A DNA stretch of 64,000 nucleotides from Pseudidiomarina piscicola (GCF_902806985.1 NZ_CADCXY010000002.1:186001-250000); one strand, 5' to 3'; positions 1-9,197 are shown, numbered from the stretch's first letter. Program-made: numbers and translations. The notes: generated by a model from the letters alone, not told the origin.

Positions 1-990
1 GAAGGTACCATAGGTACCGCCACCATAAAGCGCTGAGAAGTCCTGTGAAAAGAGCTGCCAGTTTAAGCTTGCACCCAGCACCTTGGCATTTTGATAGGTG
101 AGTGTCGCTGTGGTCACTTTATTACGTGGCGGGTCGCCCGCACCCGGTTCGGGTATCGAAATCGCCGGTAAACCGGCTTCGCGATCGCCCGGCGTGGCTG
201 AATAGTCACCATTGCCGTCCATATTAAAATGATTCAGCATCAGCTCGATGCGTTGCTCATCATCAAGTTGGTAGCCCAACTTAGCAAATACATCGTAGCT
301 GTTTGAGTCCATGGTATCGCCCTGAACAGAGTCGACACCAATCAGCTCACCATTCCCATCGACATACATACCGGTCTTACGCAGTTGCACCCCGGCAACA
401 GCTGAGACGTCGCCCGATGCCCCGCGAAATAGATAGCCTGAGCGGTAACTTAATCCTTCATCACTGTCACTTGTAGGTGTCGAAATTCCTGCATTTAGTT
501 GGTGACTGGCGCCCTGCTCCGCGCTTTTGGTGATGATATTAATAAGTCCGCCACTGGCACCCATACCCTGAATCGCACTGGCACCGTGAATAATTTCAAC
601 GCGTTCAATCATCAAAGGATCAATGGTATACGCAGCACGCGACCCGTTGCGCAAAGGATTCGACTGCGGCACGCCATCAATTAAGTACAGCGGCTGTCGG
701 CCACGCAAGGTTTCCCCGGAACTGGTTAATTTCTGTCTTGAGGGTGAAAAGGCTGGTACTAATTTACCCAATACGTCGGAAAGTGAGTCGGCGCTCGCCA
801 GTTGCTGGCGTAGCTCATCACCGTCGATCACCGTCACCGTGGCGGGAATACTTGCCGTTGTCTGTTCTGTGCGAGTCGCGGTAATTTTAATTCGCTCATC
901 GGCTTTAACTGGTTTTGAGCTGGCGTCTTGTGCGACAGCTGGTGTCGCACACAATAAGGCTATAGATAAACTTAAGAGAGTTTTGGTCAT
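1..990 (-). CDS. TonB-dependent siderophore-type receptor (3' part outside the window)
   Basis: An open reading frame runs from ATG at 990 off the left edge, giving the first 330 residues. It begins with a signal peptide ending near AVAQD. A TonB-box-like stretch (ERIKITATRTE) follows, then a plug domain with LRGRQPLYLIDGVP, VEIIHGASAIQGMGASGGLINIITK-type motifs, then the first barrel strands. These are the hallmarks of outer-membrane receptors that import ferric siderophores or other ligands using TonB energy. A Fur-like box lies 40 bp upstream, so iron regulation is likely and a siderophore or haem is a better guess than a sugar. The ligand cannot be read from the sequence, and most of the barrel is missing because the window ends. 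Confidence 0.9.
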   Translation of the reverse strand, partial: MTKTLLSLSIALLCATPAVAQDASSKPVKADERIKITATRTEQTTASIPATVTVIDGDELRQQLASADSLSDVLGKLVPAFSPSRQKLTSSGETLRGRQPLYLIDGVPQSNPLRNGSRAAYTIDPLMIERVEIIHGASAIQGMGASGGLINIITKSAEQGASHQLNAGISTPTSDSDEGLSYRSGYLFRGASGDVSAVAGVQLRKTGMYVDGNGELIGVDSVQGDTMDSNSYDVFAKLGYQLDDEQRIELMLNHFNMDGNGDYSATPGDREAGLPAISIPEPGAGDPPRNKVTTATLTYQNAKVLGASLNWQLFSQDFSALYGGGTYGTF

Positions 991-1029
991 TTCAACGAAT
1001 CCGCATGGCACAAATTTCAAATGTGCGTT

Positions 1030-1048
1030 AATGATAACGATTCGCATT
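1030..1048 (-). promoter_or_regulatory. Fur-box-like operator
   Basis: The 19-mer AATGATAACGATTCGCATT lies 40 bp upstream of the receptor start. Its two halves, AATGATA and (reverse strand) AATGCGA, resemble Fur half-sites, and the central GATAAC-G-ATT matches the family consensus. The position suits an operator for the receptor at 990. No expression evidence is available. Confidence 0.65.
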
Positions 1049-1078
1049 ACATGATCAAGATCTAAATAAGAATTAATG

Positions 1079-1924
1079 TCATTTAGTGTTCAACAAGTCG
1101 TGAGAATTCATGCTTTCTTCGATCAGCGTATCCACTTTTAGGCTTTGACAGAGCTGCACATAAAGCATATGGCATAAGTGCTGCATGCCCATTTGCATCA
1201 GCAAACTGTCGGTACGCATGTGAGTGTCACCACCGAGCGCAAACAAGCTGATATCGGCCAAAATACTGGTCGGGTTGTTGCCATAACGGGTCAGGGAAAT
1301 CACTTTGGCTCCCTTACTTTTTGCTTGCCGGACAATTTTCAAAATATCACTGTTTTGGCCACCGTCGCTAATAGCGAATAATACGTTCCCCTCACTTAAG
1401 GTGGTGGCCATTTGTACCTGTAGCGCTGGGTCGGTGCTGCTTAGCGTTACTTTGCCCATCTGCATCAGGCGCAACACAAAATCTCGTGCGACAATAGCGG
1501 ACTTACCAAAGCCAACTACTTGAATAGTTTCAGCTCCGGTTAGTTGCCGCAATGCCTGCTGCAGCACATCTATTTCATTGATATCAGCTACGCCTTGCAT
1601 GACGGCGTACTGTGCATCGCGCAATTCAGCGAAGGTGGCGGCAATAGAACGCTCTTGTGATGGGTGGCTGGCTGGCACTCGGGTTTGACTCGACGCGGAC
1701 ACCACCGCCTCATTCACCGCAAACTTCAATGCAGGATAACCTCGATAGCCTAATTTCTGGCTAAATTTCACGACGCTCGACTGGCTTACGCCAATCGCAT
1801 CGGCCAACTGTTGCGACGAATAGTCGCGTAGAAGATGCGTGTTGTCTAAAATAAAATCAGCGAGCTTACGCTCAATCAGTGACATATCTTCCCGCATGGC
1901 GCGGATTTTTAATAAACAGGACAT
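1079..1924 (-). CDS. MurR/RpiR-family transcriptional regulator (copy 1)
   Basis: The protein has 281 residues: an N-terminal HTH of the RpiR type (about 1-75, with LADAIGVSQSSVVKFSQKLG as the recognition region) and a C-terminal SIS sugar-phosphate isomerase fold (about 125-260). SIS domains of this family sense phosphosugars; E. coli MurR senses MurNAc-6-P. It is divergent from the NhaC/beta-lactamase/racemase operon, with a palindrome at 1969-1985 in the shared intergenic region. Its recognition helix closely resembles that of the second copy at 28698, so both may read the same operator. It probably represses or activates muropeptide catabolism; the effector is inferred from context. Confidence 0.85.
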   Translation of the reverse strand: MSCLLKIRAMREDMSLIERKLADFILDNTHLLRDYSSQQLADAIGVSQSSVVKFSQKLGYRGYPALKFAVNEAVVSASSQTRVPASHPSQERSIAATFAELRDAQYAVMQGVADINEIDVLQQALRQLTGAETIQVVGFGKSAIVARDFVLRLMQMGKVTLSSTDPALQVQMATTLSEGNVLFAISDGGQNSDILKIVRQAKSKGAKVISLTRYGNNPTSILADISLFALGGDTHMRTDSLLMQMGMQHLCHMLYVQLCQSLKVDTLIEESMNSHDLLNTK

Positions 1925-1968
1925 AGGCGCTGTTGTTCTTCATAATCTATGAAAGTTAGACCCCCATA

Positions 1969-1985
1969 TTGAATAATTTATTACT
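1969..1985. promoter_or_regulatory. MurR/RpiR-type operator palindrome, site 1
   Basis: TTGAATAATTTATTACT matches the locus consensus TGGAATAA-N-TTATTCCA at all but three positions. It lies between the divergent murR-like gene (start 1924) and the NhaC operon (start 2043), so it could control both. It is one of seven related sites, all upstream of peptidoglycan-catabolism genes. Confidence 0.55.
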
Positions 1986-2042
1986 GGTTGGCAATATGGA
2001 CAGCGAAAATCCGCTAACAACTCTATTAACAAGGCCTCATTT

Positions 2043-3416
2043 ATGAGCTGGATGTCCATATTACCGCCGCTAGTCGCAATTATTGTTGTGTTCTGGCGCA
2101 AAGAAGTTATTGTCGCGCTGCTGCTAGCCATTGTCACTTCCGAGCTACTGCTCACCTGGCAAGGCGGTGAATCGTTGGTTTACACCTTCATTGCGACCAT
2201 TGAGCGTATTATTTCTGTCTTTGGATCCGCTGGTAACACTCGAATTCTGATTTTCAGCCTTATGGTAGGTGCTCTGTTGGCCTATATTCGTGAGTCAGGA
2301 GGTGTCGCTGCAACCGTTGAAGCGTTACTCGCTCGTGGGCTTGGTCGCACCAAGCGTAGCGCCAGCTTAATGACGGTGTTTACGGGAATATTTGTATTTA
2401 TCGAATCAAACCTCAGTGTCCTCACCGCAGGTATTCTATCGCGTGGCTTGTTTGAAAAACTGGGCATGAGCCGCGCTCGTTTGGCCTACCTTATCGATAG
2501 TACCAGTGCCCCCATTTGTATACTTATTTTATTGAACGGCTGGGGCGCCTATGTACTGGGTATGCTCGATCAGCAAGACTTACCAGGCTCAAGTGTCGGC
2601 ACCTTGTGGAGCACCATTCCATTTAACTTTTACGCACTGGTAACCCTTGTTATTGTGTTTTATACCGCTATTTCGGGGCGCGTTTTTGGGCCATTGAAAA
2701 AAGTCGAAGAACAACCCCAGCCTCATCAAGACCTGCCCGAACATACCCCAAGTAACAGTAAAGCTCGTTATATGCTGGTGCCGTTAGCGGTCATGGTATT
2801 CGGTATGGTGGCCTTTATGTTTGGCACTGGTGGTGGCGATATCACTCAGGGTGACGGCTCAAAATCAGTGCTTTATGCGACAGGTCTGGCGTGTGTCGTT
2901 GCTTATTTCATGCTGATTATCAGTCGCCGTAAAAGTCACCAACAGTTGGTTGATATTGGTTTTAAAGGTATGGGCGAACTACTTCCGCTAGTAAGTATCG
3001 TACTGCTGTCACTGGCACTTGGAAGCAGCCTGACAGAGTTAGGCACTGGCCTATTCTTAGCGAACTTAGTCGGCGAGTTCTTACCATTATTCCTCATTGC
3101 GCCAATGTTGTTTATCGCAGGTGGCCTGATCTCGTTTACCACGGGTACCTCGTGGGGCACCTTTGCGATACTCATTCCGATTGCCGCGCCCATGATCATC
3201 GCACTCGATTTACCTGCACCGCTGCTGTTAGCTGCGGTACTTGGTGGCGGCGTGTTCGGCGACCATTGTTCACCGATCTCAGACACCACGGCCGTTTCGG
3301 CATTGGCTTCGGGCTGCGATTTACTAGAACACGTTCGCACCCAACTACCCTACGCACTTACCGGTGGTGCTATTACGTTAGTGCTGTATGTGGTCACTAG
3401 CTTGATTATGATTTAA
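2043..3416 (+). CDS. NhaC-family (Na+/H+ antiporter type) membrane carrier
   Basis: A 457-residue polytopic inner-membrane protein with about 11-12 hydrophobic segments and the C-terminal family signature around GGGVFGDHCSPISDTT. A hydrophilic loop near 230-245 separates two halves. AAGG lies just upstream of the ATG. NhaC-superfamily members exchange Na+ for H+, or carry malate/lactate, arginine/ornithine or methionine, so the label antiporter is only a family label. It is the first gene of a likely operon with a secreted beta-lactamase-fold hydrolase (17-bp gap) and alanine racemase, downstream of operator site 1. I infer a substrate released from peptidoglycan peptides, such as alanine or a small peptide, but nothing in the sequence proves it. 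Confidence 0.8.
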   Translation: MSWMSILPPLVAIIVVFWRKEVIVALLLAIVTSELLLTWQGGESLVYTFIATIERIISVFGSAGNTRILIFSLMVGALLAYIRESGGVAATVEALLARGLGRTKRSASLMTVFTGIFVFIESNLSVLTAGILSRGLFEKLGMSRARLAYLIDSTSAPICILILLNGWGAYVLGMLDQQDLPGSSVGTLWSTIPFNFYALVTLVIVFYTAISGRVFGPLKKVEEQPQPHQDLPEHTPSNSKARYMLVPLAVMVFGMVAFMFGTGGGDITQGDGSKSVLYATGLACVVAYFMLIISRRKSHQQLVDIGFKGMGELLPLVSIVLLSLALGSSLTELGTGLFLANLVGEFLPLFLIAPMLFIAGGLISFTTGTSWGTFAILIPIAAPMIIALDLPAPLLLAAVLGGGVFGDHCSPISDTTAVSALASGCDLLEHVRTQLPYALTGGAITLVLYVVTSLIMI

Positions 3417-3433
3417 CCCAGAAGGTCTTTCGC

Positions 3434-5023
3434 ATGATGTCTAGCCTCAGTTCTATTGCCCGGCCGGTTGCCGGGCTCACCGCCGCCATTAGCTTAGCGT
3501 TCAGTGTAACCGCCCATGCTGAACCGAGCCGCATCAGCGCCGAAAAAATCGATGCCACCGTGGCCCGCGTGATGGCTAGCTACGATGTGCCAGGAATGGC
3601 TGTCGCGATCGTCGAAGGTGATGCCGTGGCGTACGCCCAAAGCTATGGCGTGCAAGAATTCGGTGAACAGGCCAAAGCGTCGCCGAAAACACTCTTCAAA
3701 ATAGCGTCGGTCACCAAAAACTTCACCACCGCTGCACTGGCACTGTTGGTTGATCAAGGCAAAATTGCATGGGACGACCCCGTCATTGATTACATTCCTG
3801 AGTTTCGCGTGCAAGACCCTTGGATCACCCGCAACTTTACCGTTCGCGATTTACTTATTCACAAAAGCGGACTGAATTTAGGTGCCGGTGACTTAATGTT
3901 CTGGCCAACGCCAAACGATTTTACCCGCGCCGATATTCTGCATGGCTTGCAGTTTTTACCGATGACACGCGGTTTCCGTACTCAATACGCCTACGATAAT
4001 ATTCTTTATGTGTTGGCCGGCGAACTTACCGAGCGCGTTACCGGTCAACGTTGGGAAAGCTTTGTCGAAGCAAACCTGATGCGACCTTTAGGCATGGAAT
4101 ACTGTTTTGCCGGCCCGGTGCCTGAGCAGTATAAGAAATATATTGCGCAACCCCACGGCATGATCGATGGAACACCCACCGTGGTGCGCCGCGACGCCGC
4201 CGATGATTACCTTACTTCGGCGCCGGCAGGAGGCATTCGTTGCAGTATTCAGGCAATGACGAAATGGATGAAAATGCATATTGCTCGTGGCAGTTACACT
4301 GATGCCAACGGTCAGCCGCAGCAATTGATTAGCGCTCAACAACACGCCGAAATGTGGTCGCCGCAAACCATCATGAACGTGGGTTCGCGCGCCGCCGACT
4401 GGGACAATACTCATTTTGCCGCGTACGGTCTAGGTTGGCGCATGCATGATGTCGACGGGCTACTAAGGGTTCATCACACTGGTACCTTGCATGGAATGAA
4501 CGCCTATTTATCGTTTTTCCCCGAGCTTGATGTCGGTTTTATGGTGTTGATGAATCGCGCCCATAGCGACGCCCGCACAGCGGTCATGCAAACTATGATT
4601 AAGGCCTATACCGATAGTCCTGAGCGCGACTGGGTCGCCGCGGTACAGCAGTGGCGCAAGCAAGTCAGCGCGCAACGTTCTGCCAGCTATGAAGAACCTA
4701 AAACACAGCCGGTGACTGATGAACTTGCGGCACAGGTGGTGGGTGATTACCAAGACCCTTGGTTTGGCAAGGTCAGCGTTCGTTGGCAAGATGGCGAGTT
4801 GCGCTGGCGTTCACACCGCTCACAGCGCATGGTCGGAGAGCTGTTACATATTAAAGGAACGACCTTTGCCGCCCGCTGGGATGACCGGACGCACCACGCC
4901 GATGCCTATGTTCGCTTCACGACCACTATGCAGGGTGACATTTTAGGTATGCAACTTGCGCCTATCGACCCCGCAGCGGACTTTAGCTTCGATTTCGAAG
5001 ACCTCAACTTTACCAAGCAGTAG
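3434..5023 (+). CDS. Exported beta-lactamase-fold serine hydrolase (SxxK family)
   Basis: The 529-residue protein starts with a Sec signal peptide (cleavage near TAHAE, residue 30). A class C beta-lactamase/DD-peptidase-like domain covers about 35-385: catalytic S92-V-T-K95, a YxN-type element in AYDN (about 188-191) and an HTG triad element (HTGTLHG). A C-terminal DUF3471-like beta domain follows (about 430-529). Family members include D-aminopeptidases, esterases and the B. subtilis amidase AmiE. An AGAAGG ribosome-binding site precedes the start. It sits between the NhaC-type carrier and alanine racemase, so release or processing of D-amino-acid-containing peptides in the periplasm is plausible. 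It is a clear paralogue of the protein at 40332, sharing the HxSGLxLGAGDLM region and a near-identical C-terminal FSFDF tail. Confidence 0.85.
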   Translation: MMSSLSSIARPVAGLTAAISLAFSVTAHAEPSRISAEKIDATVARVMASYDVPGMAVAIVEGDAVAYAQSYGVQEFGEQAKASPKTLFKIASVTKNFTTAALALLVDQGKIAWDDPVIDYIPEFRVQDPWITRNFTVRDLLIHKSGLNLGAGDLMFWPTPNDFTRADILHGLQFLPMTRGFRTQYAYDNILYVLAGELTERVTGQRWESFVEANLMRPLGMEYCFAGPVPEQYKKYIAQPHGMIDGTPTVVRRDAADDYLTSAPAGGIRCSIQAMTKWMKMHIARGSYTDANGQPQQLISAQQHAEMWSPQTIMNVGSRAADWDNTHFAAYGLGWRMHDVDGLLRVHHTGTLHGMNAYLSFFPELDVGFMVLMNRAHSDARTAVMQTMIKAYTDSPERDWVAAVQQWRKQVSAQRSASYEEPKTQPVTDELAAQVVGDYQDPWFGKVSVRWQDGELRWRSHRSQRMVGELLHIKGTTFAARWDDRTHHADAYVRFTTTMQGDILGMQLAPIDPAADFSFDFEDLNFTKQ

Positions 5024-5026
5024 CGA

Positions 5027-6130
5027 ATGAACAACGGTATCCATTTTCGCCCGACTCGGGCTGATATTTCCATGGCGGCGTTGCAACACAACGCCGCCAT
5101 TGCGCGGCGCCATGCCAACAACTGTAAGCTACTTGGCGTGATTAAGGCTGATGCCTACGGCCATGGTGCCATCGAAGTGGCCCGAGCGATACAGGGCTCG
5201 GTCGACGCGTTTGCGGTCGCTTTTATCGATGAGGCACTTACCTTGCGACAAGCTGGCTTCACCCAGCCCATTGTGCTTCTTGAAGGTTGTTTTAGCGAAG
5301 CCGAGCTACCTGTCTGTGCACATTATAATTTGCAACCTGTGGTGCACCACCAACAACAGTTAGATGCAATCTTACAAGCGCGATTGGTGAAGCCCGTTGC
5401 GGTTTGGTTAAAAGCCGATACCGGCATGCATCGGTTAGGGTTTCCACCAACACAAGTCGCAAAAGCCAAGCAACAACTCGATGCATGTAAGCAAGTGGCC
5501 AGTGTTACCTTAATGACCCACTACGCCAATGCAGATAAAGCGCACCACCAACTCAATGAGCTACAACAGCAACGCTTTACCGAGGCCTGTGCCGAAACGT
5601 CGCCAACGGCAGCCCTTAGTAGTGCTAATACGGCCGCTTTGCTTAGTAGCGCTATTGACTTAGGCACCGAACACAATCAATGGTGCCGTACTGGTATTTT
5701 GCTTTATGGCGTGAACCCTACAGAACAGGCGGAAACTGAAACCTTACAGGCGGCGATGCGACTTACTGCGCCAGTGATGGCCATTCGAGATATTGAGACC
5801 GGTGCGTCGGTAGGCTACGGCAGCCGCTGGCAAGCCCAACGGCCAAGCCGAATCGCCACCCTAGCGATAGGTTATGCCGACGGCTACCCGCGACATGCCC
5901 CCGATGGCACTCCCGTTTGGATTCAAGGGCAAAAGGCGCCACTTGTCGGCCTGGTCTCAATGGACATGATTACCGTTGATGTGACCGACTGTGAACGGAT
6001 TGAAATCGGTATGGAAGCGGAGCTATGGGGGCCAAACCTACCGGTCTCAGAGGTCGCGAAGGCCGTCGGAACCATTAGCTATGAGCTGCTGAGTCGGGTA
6101 AGTCCGCGTGTTCCACGCCATTATAAATAA
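5027..6130 (+). CDS. alr: Alanine racemase
   Basis: A PLP-dependent fold-type III enzyme of 367 residues that interconverts L- and D-alanine. The PLP lysine is K40 in VIKADAYGHG, the substrate-side motif TGMHRLGF is present, and the second catalytic base is Y264 in SVGYGSR. Length is normal for the family and no signal peptide is seen, so it is cytoplasmic. The start follows the previous stop by only 3 bp, so it is translated as part of the operon with the NhaC-type carrier and the SxxK hydrolase. Within this locus a catabolic role like DadX, converting D-alanine from peptidoglycan into L-alanine, is more likely than a purely biosynthetic one, but sequence alone cannot separate the two. Confidence 0.93.
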   Translation: MNNGIHFRPTRADISMAALQHNAAIARRHANNCKLLGVIKADAYGHGAIEVARAIQGSVDAFAVAFIDEALTLRQAGFTQPIVLLEGCFSEAELPVCAHYNLQPVVHHQQQLDAILQARLVKPVAVWLKADTGMHRLGFPPTQVAKAKQQLDACKQVASVTLMTHYANADKAHHQLNELQQQRFTEACAETSPTAALSSANTAALLSSAIDLGTEHNQWCRTGILLYGVNPTEQAETETLQAAMRLTAPVMAIRDIETGASVGYGSRWQAQRPSRIATLAIGYADGYPRHAPDGTPVWIQGQKAPLVGLVSMDMITVDVTDCERIEIGMEAELWGPNLPVSEVAKAVGTISYELLSRVSPRVPRHYK

Positions 6131-6154
6131 TTTATGCCAAAAATATTTGTTGTT

Positions 6155-6169
6155 TGGAATATTATTCCA
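6155..6169. promoter_or_regulatory. MurR/RpiR-type operator palindrome, site 2
   Basis: TGGAATATTATTCCA is a palindrome with 7-bp arms around one central base. The outer TGGAATA/TATTCCA arms match the other sites, but the arms are 2 bp closer together than in the 17-bp form. It lies 57 bp upstream of the GTG start of the NlpC/P60 lipoprotein. Confidence 0.55.
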
Positions 6170-6226
6170 CTTTAAGATGGGGCTATGACATTACTTAACT
6201 ATCAGCAAGCCCCTAAGGGAGTCAGC

Positions 6227-7648
6227 GTGAAATATACAGCGTTAGCTATCAGCCTTGCCACCTTGGTCGCCTGCCAACCGGCGACCACAGAATCAACGCC
6301 AGCCGTGAGCGCAGAGGTGGCTTACCAAGCGCTGCCGAATTATCAGCACGATGTCATTGGCATGCAAGAACAGTATCTCGAGCCAGATTTTTGGTTACAA
6401 CGGCTTGAGCACCCTGAACGTTTGATCATGACTGCCGATGAAGTTGCTAGCTTTAACGACCGTTCCTACGCAGTACAAGATGAGATGGTGCATTTAGCCG
6501 AGCATCCCACTGAGCTGAGCGCCAGTGCCTTGCATGAAAAGGTCGACGCCATTAGTAGCCTGCCAAGCTACCCGCGTTTTTATGCGTCGGGCCAACAAGC
6601 AACAGAGGCACAGCTGCAAGCTTATCGGGCAGCAACCAACCTCGCTGCGGTTCAAGAAACCAATCCGGTGCAGTTTGGTCTTGTGGTCAAACGCTCACCG
6701 ATGCGTACTTTTCCCACACTCGATAAGCTTTACAGCAATGATCTTGATTTAGATATCGACCGCTTTCAGGAAACCGGTGTGTTTCCCGGAATGCCGTTGG
6801 CGATCTTGCATACCAGTCGCGACGGCAAGTGGTATTTGGCGCAGTCCTATCACTACTTGGCGTGGGTACAAGCCAAAGATGTTGCCATTGGCCCGCGTGA
6901 TGAAGTATTGGCATTTGCCAGCAAAGAACCTTTTGCGGTGGTCACCGAAGCAAAAGTTGAAACCAATTATACCCCGACGTTTGCGCCAGCCTCAGAGGTT
7001 CAGCTCGATATGAGCACGCGGTTACCGTTATTAAGTGCCGCTGAAACGGGCCACAATGTGCACGGACAAAACCCCTTTGCAAGTTACACCGTGCAACTAC
7101 CAACGCGTGACAGTAATGGTCAACTCGCCCTTGCACCAGCCCTTATTGCCCGTCATCACGATGTGACCGTAGGGTATCTGCCCTACACCGAAGCCAATGT
7201 CATCTCACAGGCCTTTAAATTCCTCGGTGAGCGCTACGGTTGGGGGCATGATTTTAACGCCCGAGACTGCACCGGTTTTGTACTAGAGGTGTACCGTAGC
7301 ATGGGTATCGATATGCCACGTAACTCAAGTCAACAAGGCTATGGTAGTTATGGAGACACGGTCGTTTACGACGAAACCAGCACCAATCAAGAGAAGCTTG
7401 AGCGTTTGGCCGAGGCTAAAATAGGTGATCTCATCTACTTGCCAGGACATGTAGTGATGTACATCGGTGACATCGACGGTAAACCCTATGTCATTCATGA
7501 TGTCCACGGCTTAAGTTACCGCGATGCCGAAGACCAACACTATGAAGGTACGCTCAATGGCGTTTCCGTAACGCCATTAATTGACCTTGGTTTCGGCGCC
7601 AAAGACACATATTTAGACCGCATTTATGCGATTAAATCGGTACGCTAA
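6227..7648 (+). CDS. SH3/NlpC-P60 lipoprotein, YkfC-like murein peptidase
   Basis: I place the start at GTG 6227, because AAGGGAG lies 5 bp before it and it yields a clean lipoprotein signal (MKYTALAISLATLVAC), unlike the upstream ATG at 6185. The 473-residue product has SH3-like segments in the middle (about 150-320) and a C-terminal NlpC/P60 domain: nucleophile Cys in RDCTGFVLEVYRSMGI and His in LPGHVVMYIG. This matches the YkfC architecture, in which the enzyme cuts the D-gamma-Glu-diamino-acid bond of free L-Ala-gamma-D-Glu-DAP peptides. The next gene, 12 bp downstream, is the dipeptide epimerase that uses the product, as in the Bacillus ykfABCD operon. Substrate specificity is inferred. 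Confidence 0.85.
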   Translation: MKYTALAISLATLVACQPATTESTPAVSAEVAYQALPNYQHDVIGMQEQYLEPDFWLQRLEHPERLIMTADEVASFNDRSYAVQDEMVHLAEHPTELSASALHEKVDAISSLPSYPRFYASGQQATEAQLQAYRAATNLAAVQETNPVQFGLVVKRSPMRTFPTLDKLYSNDLDLDIDRFQETGVFPGMPLAILHTSRDGKWYLAQSYHYLAWVQAKDVAIGPRDEVLAFASKEPFAVVTEAKVETNYTPTFAPASEVQLDMSTRLPLLSAAETGHNVHGQNPFASYTVQLPTRDSNGQLALAPALIARHHDVTVGYLPYTEANVISQAFKFLGERYGWGHDFNARDCTGFVLEVYRSMGIDMPRNSSQQGYGSYGDTVVYDETSTNQEKLERLAEAKIGDLIYLPGHVVMYIGDIDGKPYVIHDVHGLSYRDAEDQHYEGTLNGVSVTPLIDLGFGAKDTYLDRIYAIKSVR

Positions 7649-7660
7649 ACAGGAATCTAT

Positions 7661-8764
7661 ATGAAAATCACTGATATAAAATTTGCGATGTTGCGTGTGC
7701 CGTTAAAAACGCCTTTTAAAACAGCCCTACGCACCGTCGAGTCCATTGAAGACATTGTGATCATGGTGCATACCGATACCGGTCACATTGGCTATGGTGA
7801 AGCGCCTGCCACCGCAGTGATCACCGGTGATACCCATGGCTCAATTATTGATGCAATTGATCGCATCATGAAGCCCAAGTTAATCGGTCAAGATGTCTCC
7901 GATCTCAACCATATTATTAGCCTGATTCAAAACGGTATTATTCGTAATTACAGTGCCAAGGCTGCCGTTGAAATGGCGGTTTACGACCTCTGGGGGCAAT
8001 TCTACAACGCGCCACTTTACAAAATGCTTGGCGGCGGCGTCCCCACTATTTCAACCGACCTCACTATTAGCGTCGACTACATCGACAAAATGGTAGCCGA
8101 TTCATTAGAGGCCATTGACCGTGGCTTCGAAACCTTAAAAATTAAGGTCGGTAAAGACATCGGGGTCGATATTGAACGAGTGAAAGCCATTTACGCGGCG
8201 GTGGAAGGCAAAGCACTGCTCAGGTTGGATGCCAACCAAGGCTGGACACCGAAAGAAGCCGTTTATGCGCTACACAAACTTGAGAGCGCTGGAGTGCGGC
8301 TCGAGCTCGTAGAGCAACCGGTGAAAGCGCGTGACATAGATGGTATGAAGTACATCACCGAACGTGTTCACACGCCGGTAATGGCTGACGAGAGTAGCTT
8401 TGGACCACGCGAAGTCGTCGAGCTCATCAAAATGCGTGCGGCCGACATTATCAACATTAAACTGATGAAAACCGGTGGCATCTCAAACGCTATTAAAATT
8501 GCCGATATTTGTTCGGTTTACGACATGCAATGCATGATTGGCTGTATGCTTGAATCGAGTATTAGTGTGTCGGCAGCCGTGCATTTGGCGGTCGCCAAGT
8601 CGAATGTCATCACCAAGATAGATCTCGACGGACCATCGCTATGCGCCTTCGATCCGGTCGACGGCAGCGTTCGTTTTAACGAAGCCGAGATCTCGGTAAA
8701 CGACGCCCCCGGCTTAGGCATCAAGTCAATTGAAGGGCTTGAAGAATTTACCCCTAACCGTTAG
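7661..8764 (+). CDS. L-Ala-D/L-Glu epimerase (dipeptide epimerase)
   Basis: A 367-residue enolase-superfamily enzyme of the YkfB/YcjG group. Visible motifs are the KxK catalytic lysine (LKIKVGKD), the three metal ligands in DANQGW, VEQPV and ADES, and the second lysine in INIKLMKTGG. The reaction converts L-Ala-D-Glu from murein peptides into L-Ala-L-Glu, which ordinary dipeptidases can hydrolyse. It follows the NlpC/P60 lipoprotein by 12 bp, so the two form a cleavage-then-epimerisation pair. No signal peptide is present, so the dipeptide must first be imported. Its stop overlaps the convergent gene at 8761 by 4 bp. Confidence 0.9.
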   Translation: MKITDIKFAMLRVPLKTPFKTALRTVESIEDIVIMVHTDTGHIGYGEAPATAVITGDTHGSIIDAIDRIMKPKLIGQDVSDLNHIISLIQNGIIRNYSAKAAVEMAVYDLWGQFYNAPLYKMLGGGVPTISTDLTISVDYIDKMVADSLEAIDRGFETLKIKVGKDIGVDIERVKAIYAAVEGKALLRLDANQGWTPKEAVYALHKLESAGVRLELVEQPVKARDIDGMKYITERVHTPVMADESSFGPREVVELIKMRAADIINIKLMKTGGISNAIKIADICSVYDMQCMIGCMLESSISVSAAVHLAVAKSNVITKIDLDGPSLCAFDPVDGSVRFNEAEISVNDAPGLGIKSIEGLEEFTPNR

Positions 8765-9195
8765 GCAGCTAAAGGTTCAAACCACAGTTTTAGCAAACCT
8801 AAGAGCAGGGCATAACGCCCTGCTTTACTAAGCCAGACAATCACTAAGAACTGCCAAAAACGTAGCCGAAGCATACCAGCTATAAAGGTTAAGGCGTCGC
8901 CAATAAAAGGCGCCCACGCCAATAGCAACGACCACTTACCATAACGCTCGAACCACCAATGCCCGCGTTCAAGAGATTTCCCCTTAAACGGAAACCAACG
9001 TCGATGTTGATACTTCAGTAAAAAGCGCCCCAGTAGGTAATTGACGACACTGCCGAGGGTATTGCCAACTGACGCACTCAACCAGATGAGCCAAACGTTA
9101 TAGCCCATCTGCTGAGCGCTAACGACCAGCACTTCAGACTGTGCCGGAAGTAAGGTGGCGGCCAAAAAGGCCACCAAAAAAAGGCTTAGGTACAC
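8761..9195 (-). CDS. YqaA/DedA-like VTT-domain membrane protein
   Basis: A 144-residue inner-membrane protein with about four hydrophobic segments and the VTT (SNARE-associated) features: an N-terminal amphipathic stretch (FLVAFLAATLLPAQSE), a Gly-rich GNTLGSVVNYLLGR motif and WAPFIGDALTFIAG near the middle. YqaA-type relatives are of unclear function, with DedA proteins proposed to move lipid carriers across the membrane. It starts 2 bp downstream of the S9 peptidase stop on the same strand, so the two may be co-transcribed. Nothing connects it to the peptidoglycan genes except position. Confidence 0.8.
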   Translation of the reverse strand: MYLSLFLVAFLAATLLPAQSEVLVVSAQQMGYNVWLIWLSASVGNTLGSVVNYLLGRFLLKYQHRRWFPFKGKSLERGHWWFERYGKWSLLLAWAPFIGDALTFIAGMLRLRFWQFLVIVWLSKAGRYALLLGLLKLWFEPLAA

Positions 9196-9197
9196 AC

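Noticed and set aside
623-1054. Frames on the plus strand across the first receptor and the Fur box
   Set aside because: They mirror the receptor coding region and lack start signals or family features.
6185-6226. ATG 6185 as start of the NlpC/P60 protein
   Set aside because: It puts 14 non-hydrophobic residues before the lipoprotein signal, while GTG 6227 has AAGGGAG at the right distance.
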